NCBI GenBank assembly: GCA_963772515.1
Contig: CAVYXC010000003.1
Location: 248,001 to 312,000 of the forward strand
Length of the DNA stretch: 64,000 nucleotides
Source: JAFAHD01 sp963772515
GTDB lineage: Bacteria > Vulcanimicrobiota > Vulcanimicrobiia > Eremiobacterales > Eremiobacteraceae
Direction of reading: 5' to 3'
Under the pieces are notes generated by a model. The model ran no database searches. It saw only the letters and a list, made by a program, of their open reading frames with translations, and was not told where the DNA came from. The stretch's first letter is position 1; every line of letters starts with the position of its first letter. This document shows, piece after piece, positions 35,072-44,781 of the stretch. The translations under genes and the position numbers were made by a program.

Positions 35072-35967
35072 GCACGCAGAAGGTCGGCATCGTCGGCGCG
35101 GGGCGTATGGGCGCCAACATCGGCCGGCGGCTGAAAGATGTCGGCTACCCCATCGCGGCGGTGTTCGACGCGCGCCCCGATGTCGGCGCGCAGGTCGCAG
35201 CCGAGCTGGGCGGACAAGCCGCTCCGTCGCTTGCAGCGGTGACCGCTGCGTCGGACACGATCGTCACCGTCGTCACCGACGACGCGGCCATGCGCGAGGT
35301 CTTCGCCCGTTCGGACGACAGCCTGCTCGCCGGCGCGCGCGGCAAGCTGTTCGTCAACTGCGCGACGGTCTCACCCGGCGTGCATGTCGAGGTCGAGAAG
35401 GCGGCCGCTGATGCGGGAGCGCAATCGCTCGAGGCGTGCATGGCCAGCTCGATCCCGCAGGCGCGCGACGGCACGTTGTATCTGATGTGCGGCGGGTCGC
35501 GCGAGGCGTTCGAACGCGCGCGCCCGATGCTCGAGCGGATGAGCTCGTCGCTTCGGTACATCGGACCGGCCGGCTCGGCCGCCAAGGTCAAAGCGCTCGT
35601 CAACATGGTCATGAACATCAACACCGCCGGACTTGCCGAAGGGCTCGGCCTTGCCGACGCGCTCGGACTCGATCTCACCATGGTGCGCGAGGTGTTCGCC
35701 CAGACAGGCGCCAACTCGCGCGTCCTTGAGACCGACGGCGCGGACATGCAAAACCGCGAGCACGACGTCTACTTCTCAGGCGCCCACGCCGCGAAAGATT
35801 CAGGCATCGCGCTCGCGCTCGCACAGGCCGCGGGCCTGCGGCTGCCCCTCGCGCAAGCAGCCGAGCAGCAGTTCAGCGCGATGGTCCAAGCCGGACTCGG
35901 CGAGCTCGACAAATCCGGCGTTGCAGAATTGACTTTCCGTTCACGTCGTAAGGAGAGAGGTATATGA
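35068..35967 (+). CDS. NAD(P)-dependent beta-hydroxyacid dehydrogenase (3-hydroxyisobutyrate dehydrogenase family)
   Basis: 299 residues from an ATGA overlap. Rossmann start KVGIVGAGRMGANIGRRL, then DTIVTVVTDDAAMREVF, NCATVSPGVHVEVEKAAADAG, the substrate-binding block EACMASSIPQARDGTLYLMCGG and the helix with the conserved catalytic Lys (GSAAKVKALVNMVM). It should oxidise a beta-hydroxyacid such as 3-hydroxyisobutyrate or glyoxylate-derived hydroxyacids; the exact substrate is open. Co-transcribed with the peroxiredoxin and the following DUF5069 gene. Confidence 0.9.
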   Translation: MSTQKVGIVGAGRMGANIGRRLKDVGYPIAAVFDARPDVGAQVAAELGGQAAPSLAAVTAASDTIVTVVTDDAAMREVFARSDDSLLAGARGKLFVNCATVSPGVHVEVEKAAADAGAQSLEACMASSIPQARDGTLYLMCGGSREAFERARPMLERMSSSLRYIGPAGSAAKVKALVNMVMNINTAGLAEGLGLADALGLDLTMVREVFAQTGANSRVLETDGADMQNREHDVYFSGAHAAKDSGIALALAQAAGLRLPLAQAAEQQFSAMVQAGLGELDKSGVAELTFRSRRKERGI

Positions 35968-36398
35968 GCACTCACGTCATTCCGATCGTCAGCTCGGGCA
36001 CAGCTGGACCGCTTGGCGCCATCCACCTGCCCCGGCTGTGGGCGAAACTCACACTCGATGCCGCCGGCAAACTGCCGGACGACTACGACGCCTGTGGAAG
36101 CGGCTTCGATCAGCTGACCATCGACGATCTCGGGCTTAAGAAAGATGAAGTCGTCACGTTCGTCACAACGAAGCGGCCGACGTACGTCGAGTTCGAAGAG
36201 TGGGTGGTCGCGCACGGCAAGACGGACCCGGAGACCGTCCGCAAGCATAACGAGAAGGTGCGCGGCTATCACCACGGCGACGAGACCGTGGGCAAGATCC
36301 GGGGGACGACCGGTCTGAAGCGCAGCGACGTGAAGGACGCGGTCACCCTCAACACGCTCGACGACCTTCACTCGCTCCATTCCGCCGTCACCAAGTAG
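35964..36398 (+). CDS. DUF5069 family protein
   Basis: 144 residues from an ATGA overlap with AGGAGAG upstream. The DUF5069 pattern is clear: GPLGAIHLPRLWAKLTLDAAGKLPDDYDACGSGFDQLTIDDLGL followed by KRPTYVEFEEWVV. These small proteins occur next to oxidoreductases in several phyla; their function is not known. Probably the last gene of the chain that begins at 29092, since a structured gap follows. Confidence 0.85.
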   Translation: MSTHVIPIVSSGTAGPLGAIHLPRLWAKLTLDAAGKLPDDYDACGSGFDQLTIDDLGLKKDEVVTFVTTKRPTYVEFEEWVVAHGKTDPETVRKHNEKVRGYHHGDETVGKIRGTTGLKRSDVKDAVTLNTLDDLHSLHSAVTK

Positions 36399-36408
36399 CT
36401 CGCCTGTC

Positions 36409-36580
36409 GGGACACCCCTGCAAGGGCCGCGCTCGTCGGAGCGGGCTTCCTTGGACGCGCCCGGCTCGGGCTGGCTCGCAAGGGCGGATTTTGCCCGGCG
36501 ACGAATAGGACCCACAGGAGCGAACGGTGCGGGCCTGGGGCCCGCATTCGGCGTCTAAAAGAGCGAAAAGGGGGTGTCCC
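36409..36580 (+). promoter_or_regulatory. Candidate structured 5' leader of rpsU
   Basis: The 185-bp gap before rpsU has a 10-bp long-range inverted repeat, GGGACACCCC (36409-36418) with GGGGTGTCCC (36571-36580), ending three bases before the rpsU ATG, and inner hairpins such as TGCGGGCC with GGCCCGCA (36528-36546). The right arm covers the place where the ribosome site should be. It could be an autoregulatory ribosomal-protein leader or a separate small RNA, but GC-rich gaps fold easily, so confidence is modest. Confidence 0.4.
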
Positions 36581-36583
36581 AAT

Positions 36584-36754
36584 ATGGAAACGAGAGTCGG
36601 TCCCAACGAATCGATCGACAGCGCCCTCAAACGCTTCAAGAAGATGTGCCAGAAGTCAGGCGTGCTTGCCGAAGCGCGCCGCCACGAGCACTACGAAAAG
36701 CCCAGCGTGCGGCGCAAGAAGAAGTCTGCGGCTGCGCGCAAGCGCCGCTCGTAG
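36584..36754 (+). CDS. rpsU: Ribosomal protein bS21
   Basis: 56 residues from the ATG at 36584, normal for bS21. METRVGPNESIDSALKRFKK at the start and a basic tail (RRKKKSAAARKRRS) after KSGVLAEARRHEHYEKPSVRR. A small-subunit protein near the 3' end of 16S rRNA that helps base pairing with mRNA leaders. First gene of the Terrabacterial rpsU-yqeY block here. The long ORF reading into it from 36527 is rejected. Confidence 0.95.
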   Translation: METRVGPNESIDSALKRFKKMCQKSGVLAEARRHEHYEKPSVRRKKKSAAARKRRS

Positions 36755-36812
36755 GCAAACCGCTGGACAGAGGGGGCGGCCAAGGGTCGCCCCTAATGAT
36801 TCAATCCGGACA

Positions 36813-37268
36813 ATGGAACACAAGAGCATCGCCGACCGCCTTGGCGACGACCTCAAAGCGGCGATGAAAGCGCGCGACGCCGACCGCATGGCCACGCTGC
36901 GCATGGCCATTTCCGCGATGAGCTATCAGCGCATCGAACGCAATGCCGCGTTGACGCCGCAAGAGCAAGAAGACGTGCTGCGCAAGCAGGTCAAGCAGCG
37001 CGAAGATTCGATCGAAGAGTTCACCAAGGCCGGCCGGATGGAACTGGCGGACAAAGAGAAACGCGAGCGCGAGATACTCAAAGAGTATCTGCCCGCTGAG
37101 ATGACTCCCGAGCAGCTCAGGGCCGAAGTGGCCGGCATCCTTGCCGGGCTTGGCGCCGACGCGAAGTTCGGCGATGCGATGAAGGCGGTCGTGCCGGTGC
37201 TCGGCAAGCGCGCGAACGGCAAAGCGATCCAAGAAGCGGTGAAGGCCGCGATGGCAGGCAAGTCATGA
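36813..37268 (+). CDS. yqeY: GatB/YqeY domain-containing protein
   Basis: 151 residues from the ATG at 36813. The YqeY pattern: IADRLGDDLKAAMKARDADRMATLRM, RKQVKQREDSIEEFTKAGR, EREILKEYLPAEMTPEQL and GDAMKAVVPVLGKRANGKAIQEAV. It resembles the C-terminal tRNA-binding domain of amidotransferase GatB and is usually beside rpsU, as here. Role unclear. Its stop overlaps the nfeD start (ATGA). Confidence 0.93.
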   Translation: MEHKSIADRLGDDLKAAMKARDADRMATLRMAISAMSYQRIERNAALTPQEQEDVLRKQVKQREDSIEEFTKAGRMELADKEKREREILKEYLPAEMTPEQLRAEVAGILAGLGADAKFGDAMKAVVPVLGKRANGKAIQEAVKAAMAGKS

Positions 37269-38602
37269 ACCCGAAATCGCGCTACTATCTCGCGGCAGCA
37301 TCGTTGGCCGCGCTGCTGCTCGGGGCCGGCGGCTTCGCCGCGGCCGCCGTCACGCAGTCCAACGCCAAGGTGCAAGTCGTCCAGGTCGACGGCGTGATCA
37401 ATGCCGGCATGTCGCACCGCATCCAGCGCGCGATCGACGATGCGCATGCGAACGGCGCGCACGTGCTGCTGCTCGAGATCAAGACCGATGGCGGCGTCGT
37501 CGACGATGCCAACGACATCAAAGACGCGCTGCGCACCTCAGGGCTGACGACGATCGCCTACGTGGATCGCGCATGGTCCGCCGGCGCGCTCATCGCGTTG
37601 TCGTGTGACAAGATCTACATGGCGCCCGAGTCCAGCATGGGCGCCGCGGAACCCGTGCTGATCGGCGGCGGCGGCACGACCCAGCCCGCCGGCGAAAAAG
37701 CGATCTCCGCGGTCAAAGCGGAGTTCCAATCGCTGGCCGAGGCGCATCACCGCGACCCACAGATCGCTGCGGCGATGGTGGACCCATCGCTCGACTTGCC
37801 CGGCGTCAAGTCCAAAGGTCATCTGCTGACGCTGTCCGCCCAGCAGGCGCTCAAGCTGAAGTTCGTGGACGGCGTAGCGGATACGCCCGTAGCAGCGCTC
37901 GAAGCTGCGGGCGTCCATGGCGCGGCGCTAGCGACGACGGAGCCGTCGCTGGGCGAGCGCATCGCCCAATTCGTCACCGACCCGATCGTGTCGGGCATTC
38001 TGTTGACGATCGGCTTCTTAGGACTGTTCATCGAGATGCAGACCTTGCATCTGGTGGCCGGCATCATCGGCGTGGCGGCGCTGGCGCTGTTCTTCGGCGG
38101 GCACATCATCGCCGGGGCGTCGAATTGGGTCATCATCGCGCTCTTCGCGCTCGGGGTGGTCGCGCTGCTGTTCGAGCTGCACGTGCTGCCCGGCCATGGC
38201 ATCTCCGGACTAATCGGGGCGCTGCTTATCCTGGCGAGCATCGTGCTTGCGTTCGGCGCGGCGTTCTGGTTCCAGGGCATCCTCTACACGTTCGCCTCGC
38301 TCGCGCTTGCGATCATCGTGTTCTTCGTGCTCTTGCGTTGGTTGCCTGAGAGCGCGTTCGTGCGGCGTTTCGCGTTCGCCGGCGCGCAATCGGTCGCGGC
38401 CGGATACGCGACCGCCAAACCTCTCGATTATCTAGTGGGTAAGCACGGCGTCGCGGAGACCTATTTGCGCCCTGCCGGCGTCGCATCGATCGACGGCAGC
38501 AGGTATCAAGTGCAAAGCCGTGGCGACTTCATCCCGGCGCAGACACCTATCGTCGTCGCGCGCGTCGAAGGCGCGACCATCTTCGTCACGCGCGCAGCGT
38601 AA
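37265..38602 (+). CDS. NfeD-like membrane serine protease (ClpP-class N-terminal domain)
   Basis: 445 residues from an ATGA overlap. A signal/anchor segment (YYLAAASLAALLLGAGGFAAA), then a ClpP-like domain (VVQVDGVINAGMSHRIQRAI, KTDGGVVDDAN) with the Ser-Lys dyad type motif ESSMGAAEP and downstream Lys. Residues ~235-370 hold four hydrophobic segments, and the end is the OB-fold NfeD domain (GVASIDGSRYQVQSRGDFI). Known NfeD proteins act with stomatin/flotillin partners; floA follows 9 bp downstream, as in yqeZ-yqfA of Bacillus. Confidence 0.92.
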   Translation: MNPKSRYYLAAASLAALLLGAGGFAAAAVTQSNAKVQVVQVDGVINAGMSHRIQRAIDDAHANGAHVLLLEIKTDGGVVDDANDIKDALRTSGLTTIAYVDRAWSAGALIALSCDKIYMAPESSMGAAEPVLIGGGGTTQPAGEKAISAVKAEFQSLAEAHHRDPQIAAAMVDPSLDLPGVKSKGHLLTLSAQQALKLKFVDGVADTPVAALEAAGVHGAALATTEPSLGERIAQFVTDPIVSGILLTIGFLGLFIEMQTLHLVAGIIGVAALALFFGGHIIAGASNWVIIALFALGVVALLFELHVLPGHGISGLIGALLILASIVLAFGAAFWFQGILYTFASLALAIIVFFVLLRWLPESAFVRRFAFAGAQSVAAGYATAKPLDYLVGKHGVAETYLRPAGVASIDGSRYQVQSRGDFIPAQTPIVVARVEGATIFVTRAA

Positions 38603-38611
38603 GGAGCGTCC

Positions 38612-39637
38612 ATGGCACTCGCTATCGGCATCGGCATTTTCATCCTTCTCATCATCTTGCTCGTCGCGTTCGTGACGTTGTTGAACTACTTCCGCTGGTG
38701 GATAAAGGCGTTGGCCGCCGGAGTTTCGTTGAGCATCTTCAGTCTGGTGCGCATGCGCATCATGGGCGTGCCCCCCGGGATCATCGTCGACTCGCTTATC
38801 ACCGGCAGCAAAGCGGGGCTCGCGATCACGTCTGACATGCTCGTCACGCAGTATCTGTCGGGCGGTCATCTGGACCGCGACGTGCTCTCGCTCATCGCCG
38901 CCCAGCGCGCCGGCATTCCCCTCGATTGGGGCAAGGCGACGGCGATCGATCTCGCCGGCCGCAGTCCGCTCGACGCCGTGCAGACGTCAGTCAATCCCAA
39001 AGTCATCGAGACGCCGGTCTTCCAAGGCGTCGCCAAAGACGGCATTCAGCTCAACGTCAAGGCGCGGATCACGGTGCGCACCAACATGGAACGCTACGTC
39101 GGCGGTGCCGGCGAGCCGACCATCATCGCGCGCGTCGGCGAGGGCGTGGTAGCGGCTATCGGCAGCAGCGACATCTACAAAGAAGTGCTTGAAAATCCGG
39201 ACCATATCAGCAAAACCGTGCTCGCCAAGGGCCTCGACGCCGGCACGGCGTTTGAGATCGTCTCGATCGACATCGCGGACGTCGACGTCGGGCGCAACAT
39301 CGGCGCCGACCTGCAGACGGCCCAGGCCGAAGCCGATCGGCGCGTCGCGCAGGCGAAAGCCGCGGAGCGGCAGTATGCCGCACTTGCGCAAGAGCAGGAG
39401 ATGAAGGCGCAGACTCAAGCGATGCGCGCCAAGGTCGTAGAGGCGGAAGCGCTCGTGCCGACCGCCGTGGCCGACGCGTTCCGCAGCGGACACTTAGGCG
39501 TCATGGATTACTACCGCATGCGGAACGTCCTCGCGGACACGGAGATGCGTCAGTCGATCTCGGGCGGCGGAACGCAGAGCAGCGGTTCGAGCGGCACGGT
39601 CCCGCCGGCGGCACCACCGCCTGCGTCCGGCTCCTAG
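38612..39637 (+). CDS. floA: Flotillin-like protein FloA (SPFH domain)
   Basis: 341 residues, ribosome site AAGGAG. One N-terminal membrane hairpin (ALAIGIGIFILLIILLVAFV), then the FloA-specific RMRIMGVPPGIIVDSLI, DWGKATAIDLAGRSPLDAVQTSVNPKVIETP and SPFH segments (KARITVRTNMERYVGGAGEPTIIARVGEGVVAAIGSS), then an Ala/Gln/Glu-rich coiled coil. FloA organises membrane microdomains. It pairs with the nfeD gene. The end (from about residue 318) is a Ser/Gly/Pro tail. Confidence 0.95.
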   Translation: MALAIGIGIFILLIILLVAFVTLLNYFRWWIKALAAGVSLSIFSLVRMRIMGVPPGIIVDSLITGSKAGLAITSDMLVTQYLSGGHLDRDVLSLIAAQRAGIPLDWGKATAIDLAGRSPLDAVQTSVNPKVIETPVFQGVAKDGIQLNVKARITVRTNMERYVGGAGEPTIIARVGEGVVAAIGSSDIYKEVLENPDHISKTVLAKGLDAGTAFEIVSIDIADVDVGRNIGADLQTAQAEADRRVAQAKAAERQYAALAQEQEMKAQTQAMRAKVVEAEALVPTAVADAFRSGHLGVMDYYRMRNVLADTEMRQSISGGGTQSSGSSGTVPPAAPPPASGS

Positions 39638-40294
39638 ATGGCATTGGCCGTTCTCTCGAGCGCGGGCGGCCCTGTGCACCTCGCTGACATAGGCGGGTGG
39701 GTCTTACCCACCATCGTCCTGTTCTGGATCGTCATGACCACGGTGACCGCGCTGCGGCGCGGACTCAAACAAGTCAGAACAGAAGTCCCAGCGGAGATCT
39801 CCGCCGCGGGGCAAGATGCGGAGCAGTCGCCGCAGGTCCGGCGGATGTCTTCGGCAACTCGTGAAATCACCGACGAAACGCGCACGGAGCTGGCGCAAAC
39901 GACGAGTGATTTCGGCAACGAGGCGTCCGGCGGTGGGGCCGAAGCGGCGCTACGCGACATAGCTGCCGATATTCAAGCCGCCAAAGCCGCGGCGACGCTC
40001 ACCGTGAGCGCCTCGCGTGCCGCGGCCGCGTCACCGGCTGTGCAAGTAAGCCCTGGTCAAGCGCTGACGGGCACGTTGGCGTCGATCCTCGATTTGCGCG
40101 CCGGGGCGCAGTCGTTGATGTCGCCGCTGCTCGCGCCCACCACGCCACAGCCTGGGGCAAGCGCGTTCATCGGTGGCGATCCTGCGACGTCGTTCCACAC
40201 GCCCGCAGGCCTCTCGTTTGCCATCGTCGCCCAAGCCGTCATCGGACCGTGTGCGGGTCTACGCGAAGAGCCCACGCAGCCGGGCGGTTGGTGA
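39638..40294 (+). CDS. Hypothetical protein with one membrane segment, next to floA
   Basis: 218 residues; the ATG follows the floA stop with no gap. A hydrophobic helix at residues ~20-35 (WVLPTIVLFWIVMTTVTAL) is followed by a long Ala/Glu/Gln/Thr-rich region that is probably partly helical and by a Pro/Gly tail. No family recognised. It occupies the position of yqfB/yqfC/yqfD in Bacillus but shows no similarity to them that can be seen by eye. It may be a partner of the FloA-NfeD system. Confidence 0.5.
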   Translation: MALAVLSSAGGPVHLADIGGWVLPTIVLFWIVMTTVTALRRGLKQVRTEVPAEISAAGQDAEQSPQVRRMSSATREITDETRTELAQTTSDFGNEASGGGAEAALRDIAADIQAAKAAATLTVSASRAAAASPAVQVSPGQALTGTLASILDLRAGAQSLMSPLLAPTTPQPGASAFIGGDPATSFHTPAGLSFAIVAQAVIGPCAGLREEPTQPGGW

Positions 40295-40314
40295 TCGAGG
40301 ACGTGCGTTAGCAG

Positions 40315-41269
40315 TTGACACAGGCGCAGTCCGAAACGCGAATGAGCCTGCGCGGTCTTGACGACCGCGTCCGGCTGTTCGGCGAGTTCGACGGCAACCT
40401 CACGCATCTGGAGCGCGGCGCCGGCGTTGTCTTGCACGTGGACGGCGATGAGGTCGTCGTCGCCGGTGAGGCTGGGCGAGTCGCGGTCGCCTCAGCTGCG
40501 CTCGAAACACTCATCAAAGCGGCGCGCGGCGGATCGGACGTGAGCGCGCTCGACGTCGAGCTGGCACTGCGCGCTGCGCGCGACGGGCTCGAAAGCGAGA
40601 GCGCCGAGGGAACCCTTGCGACGACGCGTCGCGGACGGCCGGTCCGGCCACGTACGCCCGGCCAGCGCGTCGCTCGTGGAAGCGGTCGCACAGCGCACGC
40701 TGGTGTTCGCCATCGGGCCGGCCGGCACGGGCAAGACGTTTCTGGCAGTCGTGCTGGCCCTGGCGGCATTGCGCTCCGGACGCGTGCAGCGCATCGTCTT
40801 ATCGCGACCCGCAGTGGAAGCGGGCGAAAAGCTCGGCTTCTTGCCCGGCGATCTCCAAGAAAAAGTCGATCCGTATCTGCGGCCGCTCTTCGATGCCCTC
40901 GGCGAGATACTCGAGCCTCAAGCCGTCACCCGCGCCGTCGAGCGAGGCCAGATCGAAGTCGCGCCCCTCGCCTATATGCGCGGACGCACGTTGGCCGATT
41001 CGTTCATCGTCCTCGACGAAGCGCAGAACACGACCAACGAGCAGATGAAGATGTTCCTCACGCGCATCGGTGCGGGCTCGCGCATGCTCGTGTGCGGCGA
41101 CGTCACGCAGATCGACTTGCCCTCCGCCGTCGAGTCGGGTTTGGTCGCGGCGCAGCGGCTGTTCGCAGGCGTCGACGACACGGCCGTCATCGAGCTCACT
41201 GAGGTCGACATCGTGCGCCATCCGCTGATCCGCCGCATCATCGAGGCGTATGCGCGCGGCAAGCGATGA
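40315..41269 (+). CDS. phoH: PhoH-like ATPase, frameshifted in this sequence
   Basis: Two frames make one protein of about 318 residues. N-terminal half (TTG at 40315, or ATG 40342): RVRLFGEFDGNLTHLERG and RRGRPVRPRTPGQR. The other frame continues with SLVEAVAQRTLVFAIGPAGTGKTFLAVVLAL (Walker A), RIVLSRPAVEAGEKLGFLPGDLQEK, FIVLDEAQNTTNEQMKMFLTRIG (Walker B) and VCGDVTQIDLP. Frames join near 40668; restoring two bases in a CGCG stretch makes it continuous. PhoH proteins bind ATP and RNA and are usually beside ybeY, as here. Confidence 0.9.
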
Positions 41270-41279
41270 AGGACCACAG

Positions 41280-41705
41280 GTGCACGTGCGCCGGGCGCGC
41301 GGCGCGCCCAAACGCACCGCGCCGTTCGAGCGCGCCGTCTTGCGCACCTTAGCGGTCGCCGCACCGCACGTGCGCGGCGACGTCACGCTCGTGCTGACGA
41401 CCGATGCGGCGGTGAGACGGCTCAACCGCCGCTATCGAGGTAAAGACGCGCCCACCGACGTGCTGTCCTTCGAGTTTGGCGAAGGCGCCCACGTGGGCGA
41501 ACCATTCGGCGACGTCGTCGTTTCGGTCGACGCCGCGCGCCGGCAAGCGCGCGACTACGACGCCACGCCGAGCGAGGAGCTGGTGCGGCTGATCGTCCAC
41601 GGCACGCTGCATCTGTGCGGCTACGACCATTACGAGCGCCGCGAGGCGGCGCGCATGCACGGCTTGACGCGCAGGCTGATCAAAGAGCTTAACTCCGATG
41701 GCTGA
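41280..41705 (+). CDS. ybeY: Endoribonuclease YbeY (rRNA maturation factor)
   Basis: 141 residues from the GTG at 41280, chosen because AAGGA precedes it and an earlier ATG (41250) lies within phoH. Typical of YbeY: LNRRYRGKDAPTDVLSF, PFGDVVVSVDAARRQA and the zinc motif HGTLHLCGYDHYERREA near the end. It is a single-strand RNase needed for 16S rRNA 3' processing and ribosome quality control. It follows phoH and overlaps dgkA by 8 bp. Confidence 0.95.
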   Translation: MHVRRARGAPKRTAPFERAVLRTLAVAAPHVRGDVTLVLTTDAAVRRLNRRYRGKDAPTDVLSFEFGEGAHVGEPFGDVVVSVDAARRQARDYDATPSEELVRLIVHGTLHLCGYDHYERREAARMHGLTRRLIKELNSDG

Positions 41706-42057
41706 GCGGCCGTTCAGCCGGGCGCTGGCGGATGCCGCCGACGGCGTCGCGACGACGCTGCGCGAGCAGCGCAACATCCGCATCCAGCTGGCGATCGCAG
41801 CGCTCGTGGTCGCCGCGGCGGCAATCGTGCGCTTCGACGAGCTGCGTTGGGCGCTGCTCGTCCTGATGATCGGTGCGGTGTTGGCGGCCGAGATGTTCAA
41901 CACCGCGCTCGAGCGCGCCGTGGATAGCGCAGCGGCCGGCGAATCACCCCTTGCGCGCGCCGCAAAGCACGCCGCCGCGGGCGCGGTGCTCCTGGTCTGT
42001 GCGACGGCGGTCGCAGTCGGTTTCTTCCTCTTCGCGAGCGTGCTGTGGCACCGCTAA
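41698..42057 (+). CDS. dgkA: Diacylglycerol kinase / undecaprenol kinase family
   Basis: 119 residues, normal for DgkA-type membrane kinases. Three hydrophobic segments; the ALVVAAAAIVRFDELRWALLVLMIGAVLAAEMFNTALERAVD region includes the family motif EMFNTALERAVD, in which Glu and Asn bind ATP and Mg. It phosphorylates diacylglycerol or undecaprenol at the membrane. In the Gram-positive order (ybeY-dgkA) it is most often the undecaprenol kinase; the substrate cannot be told from sequence. Confidence 0.9.
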   Translation: MAERPFSRALADAADGVATTLREQRNIRIQLAIAALVVAAAAIVRFDELRWALLVLMIGAVLAAEMFNTALERAVDSAAAGESPLARAAKHAAAGAVLLVCATAVAVGFFLFASVLWHR

Positions 42058-42114
42058 GCCTCGTCCCAGCGCAGGTGGATAACCCTCGCACGACCCCGAA
42101 TACAAGGGGGGTTC

Positions 42115-43443
<1,329 letters not shown>

Positions 43444-43466
43444 CGCACGATCGAGGAGGCCCATCG

Positions 43467-43913
43467 GTGCCAAGGCTCAATGAGACCCGCATCAGTTCGC
43501 TGGCGCAAACGGCATGGGAGACCTGGCTCTTCGCGTACGCCCCGTATTCGCAATTCCGCGTCGGCGCAGCGTTGCTCGCCGCCGATGGACGCGTCTTCAC
43601 CGGCGCGAACGTCGAGAACCCGTCCTACGGGTTGTCGATGTGCGCCGAGCGCGTCGCGGTCGGCGCAGCCGCCGCGGCCGGAGCTCGCTCGTTCATCGCG
43701 ATCGCCGTTGCGGGAGATAGCCCGGGGGGACTCGTACCGTGCGGAGCGTGCCGTCAAGTGCTCGCCGAGTTCTCACCCGATCTGCTGGTCATCCGTTGCC
43801 GCCCGGACGGTTCCTACGAGAAGTTCCGGATGCGCGACTTGATGCCGACCCCGCTCACCGGTCGCGCCATGGAGGCGACGGCCCAGAGCGAGAGGGAGCT
43901 AGCAGCGCGCTAA
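43467..43913 (+). CDS. cdd: Cytidine deaminase
   Basis: 148 residues from a GTG with GAGGAGG upstream. The zinc motif is complete: NVENPSYGLSMCAERVAVG (Cys and catalytic Glu) and PCGACRQVLAEFS (two Cys). The last ~15 residues extend a little beyond the usual end. It deaminates cytidine and deoxycytidine in pyrimidine salvage. It precedes the hairpin repeat and recO; the era gene usually between cdd and recO is absent. Confidence 0.95.
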   Translation: MPRLNETRISSLAQTAWETWLFAYAPYSQFRVGAALLAADGRVFTGANVENPSYGLSMCAERVAVGAAAAAGARSFIAIAVAGDSPGGLVPCGACRQVLAEFSPDLLVIRCRPDGSYEKFRMRDLMPTPLTGRAMEATAQSERELAAR

Positions 43914-43930
43914 GGCGCAGTTATCGGTCT

Positions 43931-43955
43931 TGGAGCGGTCGAATTCATTCGACCG
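43931..43955 (+). repeat. 8-bp hairpin repeat upstream of recO
   Basis: A perfect stem CGGTCGAA with TTCGACCG (loop TTCA) preceded by TGGAG, ending 13 bases before the recO ATG. It is the same element as at 27363-27390; the stem end changed from GAG/CTC to GAA/TTC, a compensatory change that keeps pairing. Confidence 0.7.
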
Positions 43956-43968
43956 TTCTTGCCGTTTT

Positions 43969-44781
43969 ATGAAGTCCTACAGCGTCGAAGCCATCGTCCT
44001 TCGCCTGCGCCCGCTGGGCGAGGCGGATCGCATTCTCACGTTGTTCTCGCGCGAACGCGGCAAGCTGCATGCCGTCGCCAAGGGTTCGCGCAAGACCGGC
44101 AGCCGTTTCGGTGCGCGTCTCGATTTTTTCAACCGCGTGTGGCTCTCGCTGCACACCGGCCGTAGTCTTGACGTCGTCACCGGCGCCCGCTCGATCGCTG
44201 GGCCACCCAGCATGTGGGAGCGGCTGGTCCAACCTGACGCGTTCGCGTTAGCCTCGTACGCATCCGAAATCATCGACGCGCTATGCGAACCCGATCTCGC
44301 GGTGCCGGACATCTACGATCTCTTGTGCGAGCTGCGCGATGCGATCGGCGCGGGCGTGCAACCCGCGGCGCTCGCGCCCGCCCTGGATCTGCGCCTGCTC
44401 GCAGCGCTCGGTCTGGCGCCTGAGCTCGACGCGTGCGCTCGTTGCGGCACGCCGCTCGGCAACCGCCCGCTCGCGGGCGGACGCGCACGCCTTTCCCCGG
44501 CATCGGGCGGCTTGATCTGCAAGCGCTGCGCCGTGGAGGACGGGGAGTTGGGATCCGGCGTCGCGGGCCAGACTTTTTCGGTGAGCAGCGCTGAGCTCGC
44601 GCTGCTGCGCGTGCTGCGCTCCGCACCGCTGCGTTCGCTTCAAGACATCCCCGACGTGGCGCACGTGCGGCGCCTGACGAGACCCTTCGTCGAATATCAG
44701 CTCGGCCGCCGCTCGCGCGCGCTCTCGATCGATGATTCGCAGCGACCTCAAGGCCGTTCATCGAAAGCCGCATCGCGATGA
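43969..44781 (+). CDS. recO: DNA repair protein RecO
   Basis: 270 residues from the ATG at 43969; the frame is also open upstream but contains the hairpin. N-terminal OB-fold: YSVEAIVLRLRPLGEADRILTLFSRERGKLHAVAKGSRKTGSRFG. Middle: a zinc-finger-like set CARCGTPLG and ICKRC. RecO loads RecA on single-strand DNA with RecR. It is followed by ruvX with a 4-bp overlap. Confidence 0.95.
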   Translation: MKSYSVEAIVLRLRPLGEADRILTLFSRERGKLHAVAKGSRKTGSRFGARLDFFNRVWLSLHTGRSLDVVTGARSIAGPPSMWERLVQPDAFALASYASEIIDALCEPDLAVPDIYDLLCELRDAIGAGVQPAALAPALDLRLLAALGLAPELDACARCGTPLGNRPLAGGRARLSPASGGLICKRCAVEDGELGSGVAGQTFSVSSAELALLRVLRSAPLRSLQDIPDVAHVRRLTRPFVEYQLGRRSRALSIDDSQRPQGRSSKAASR

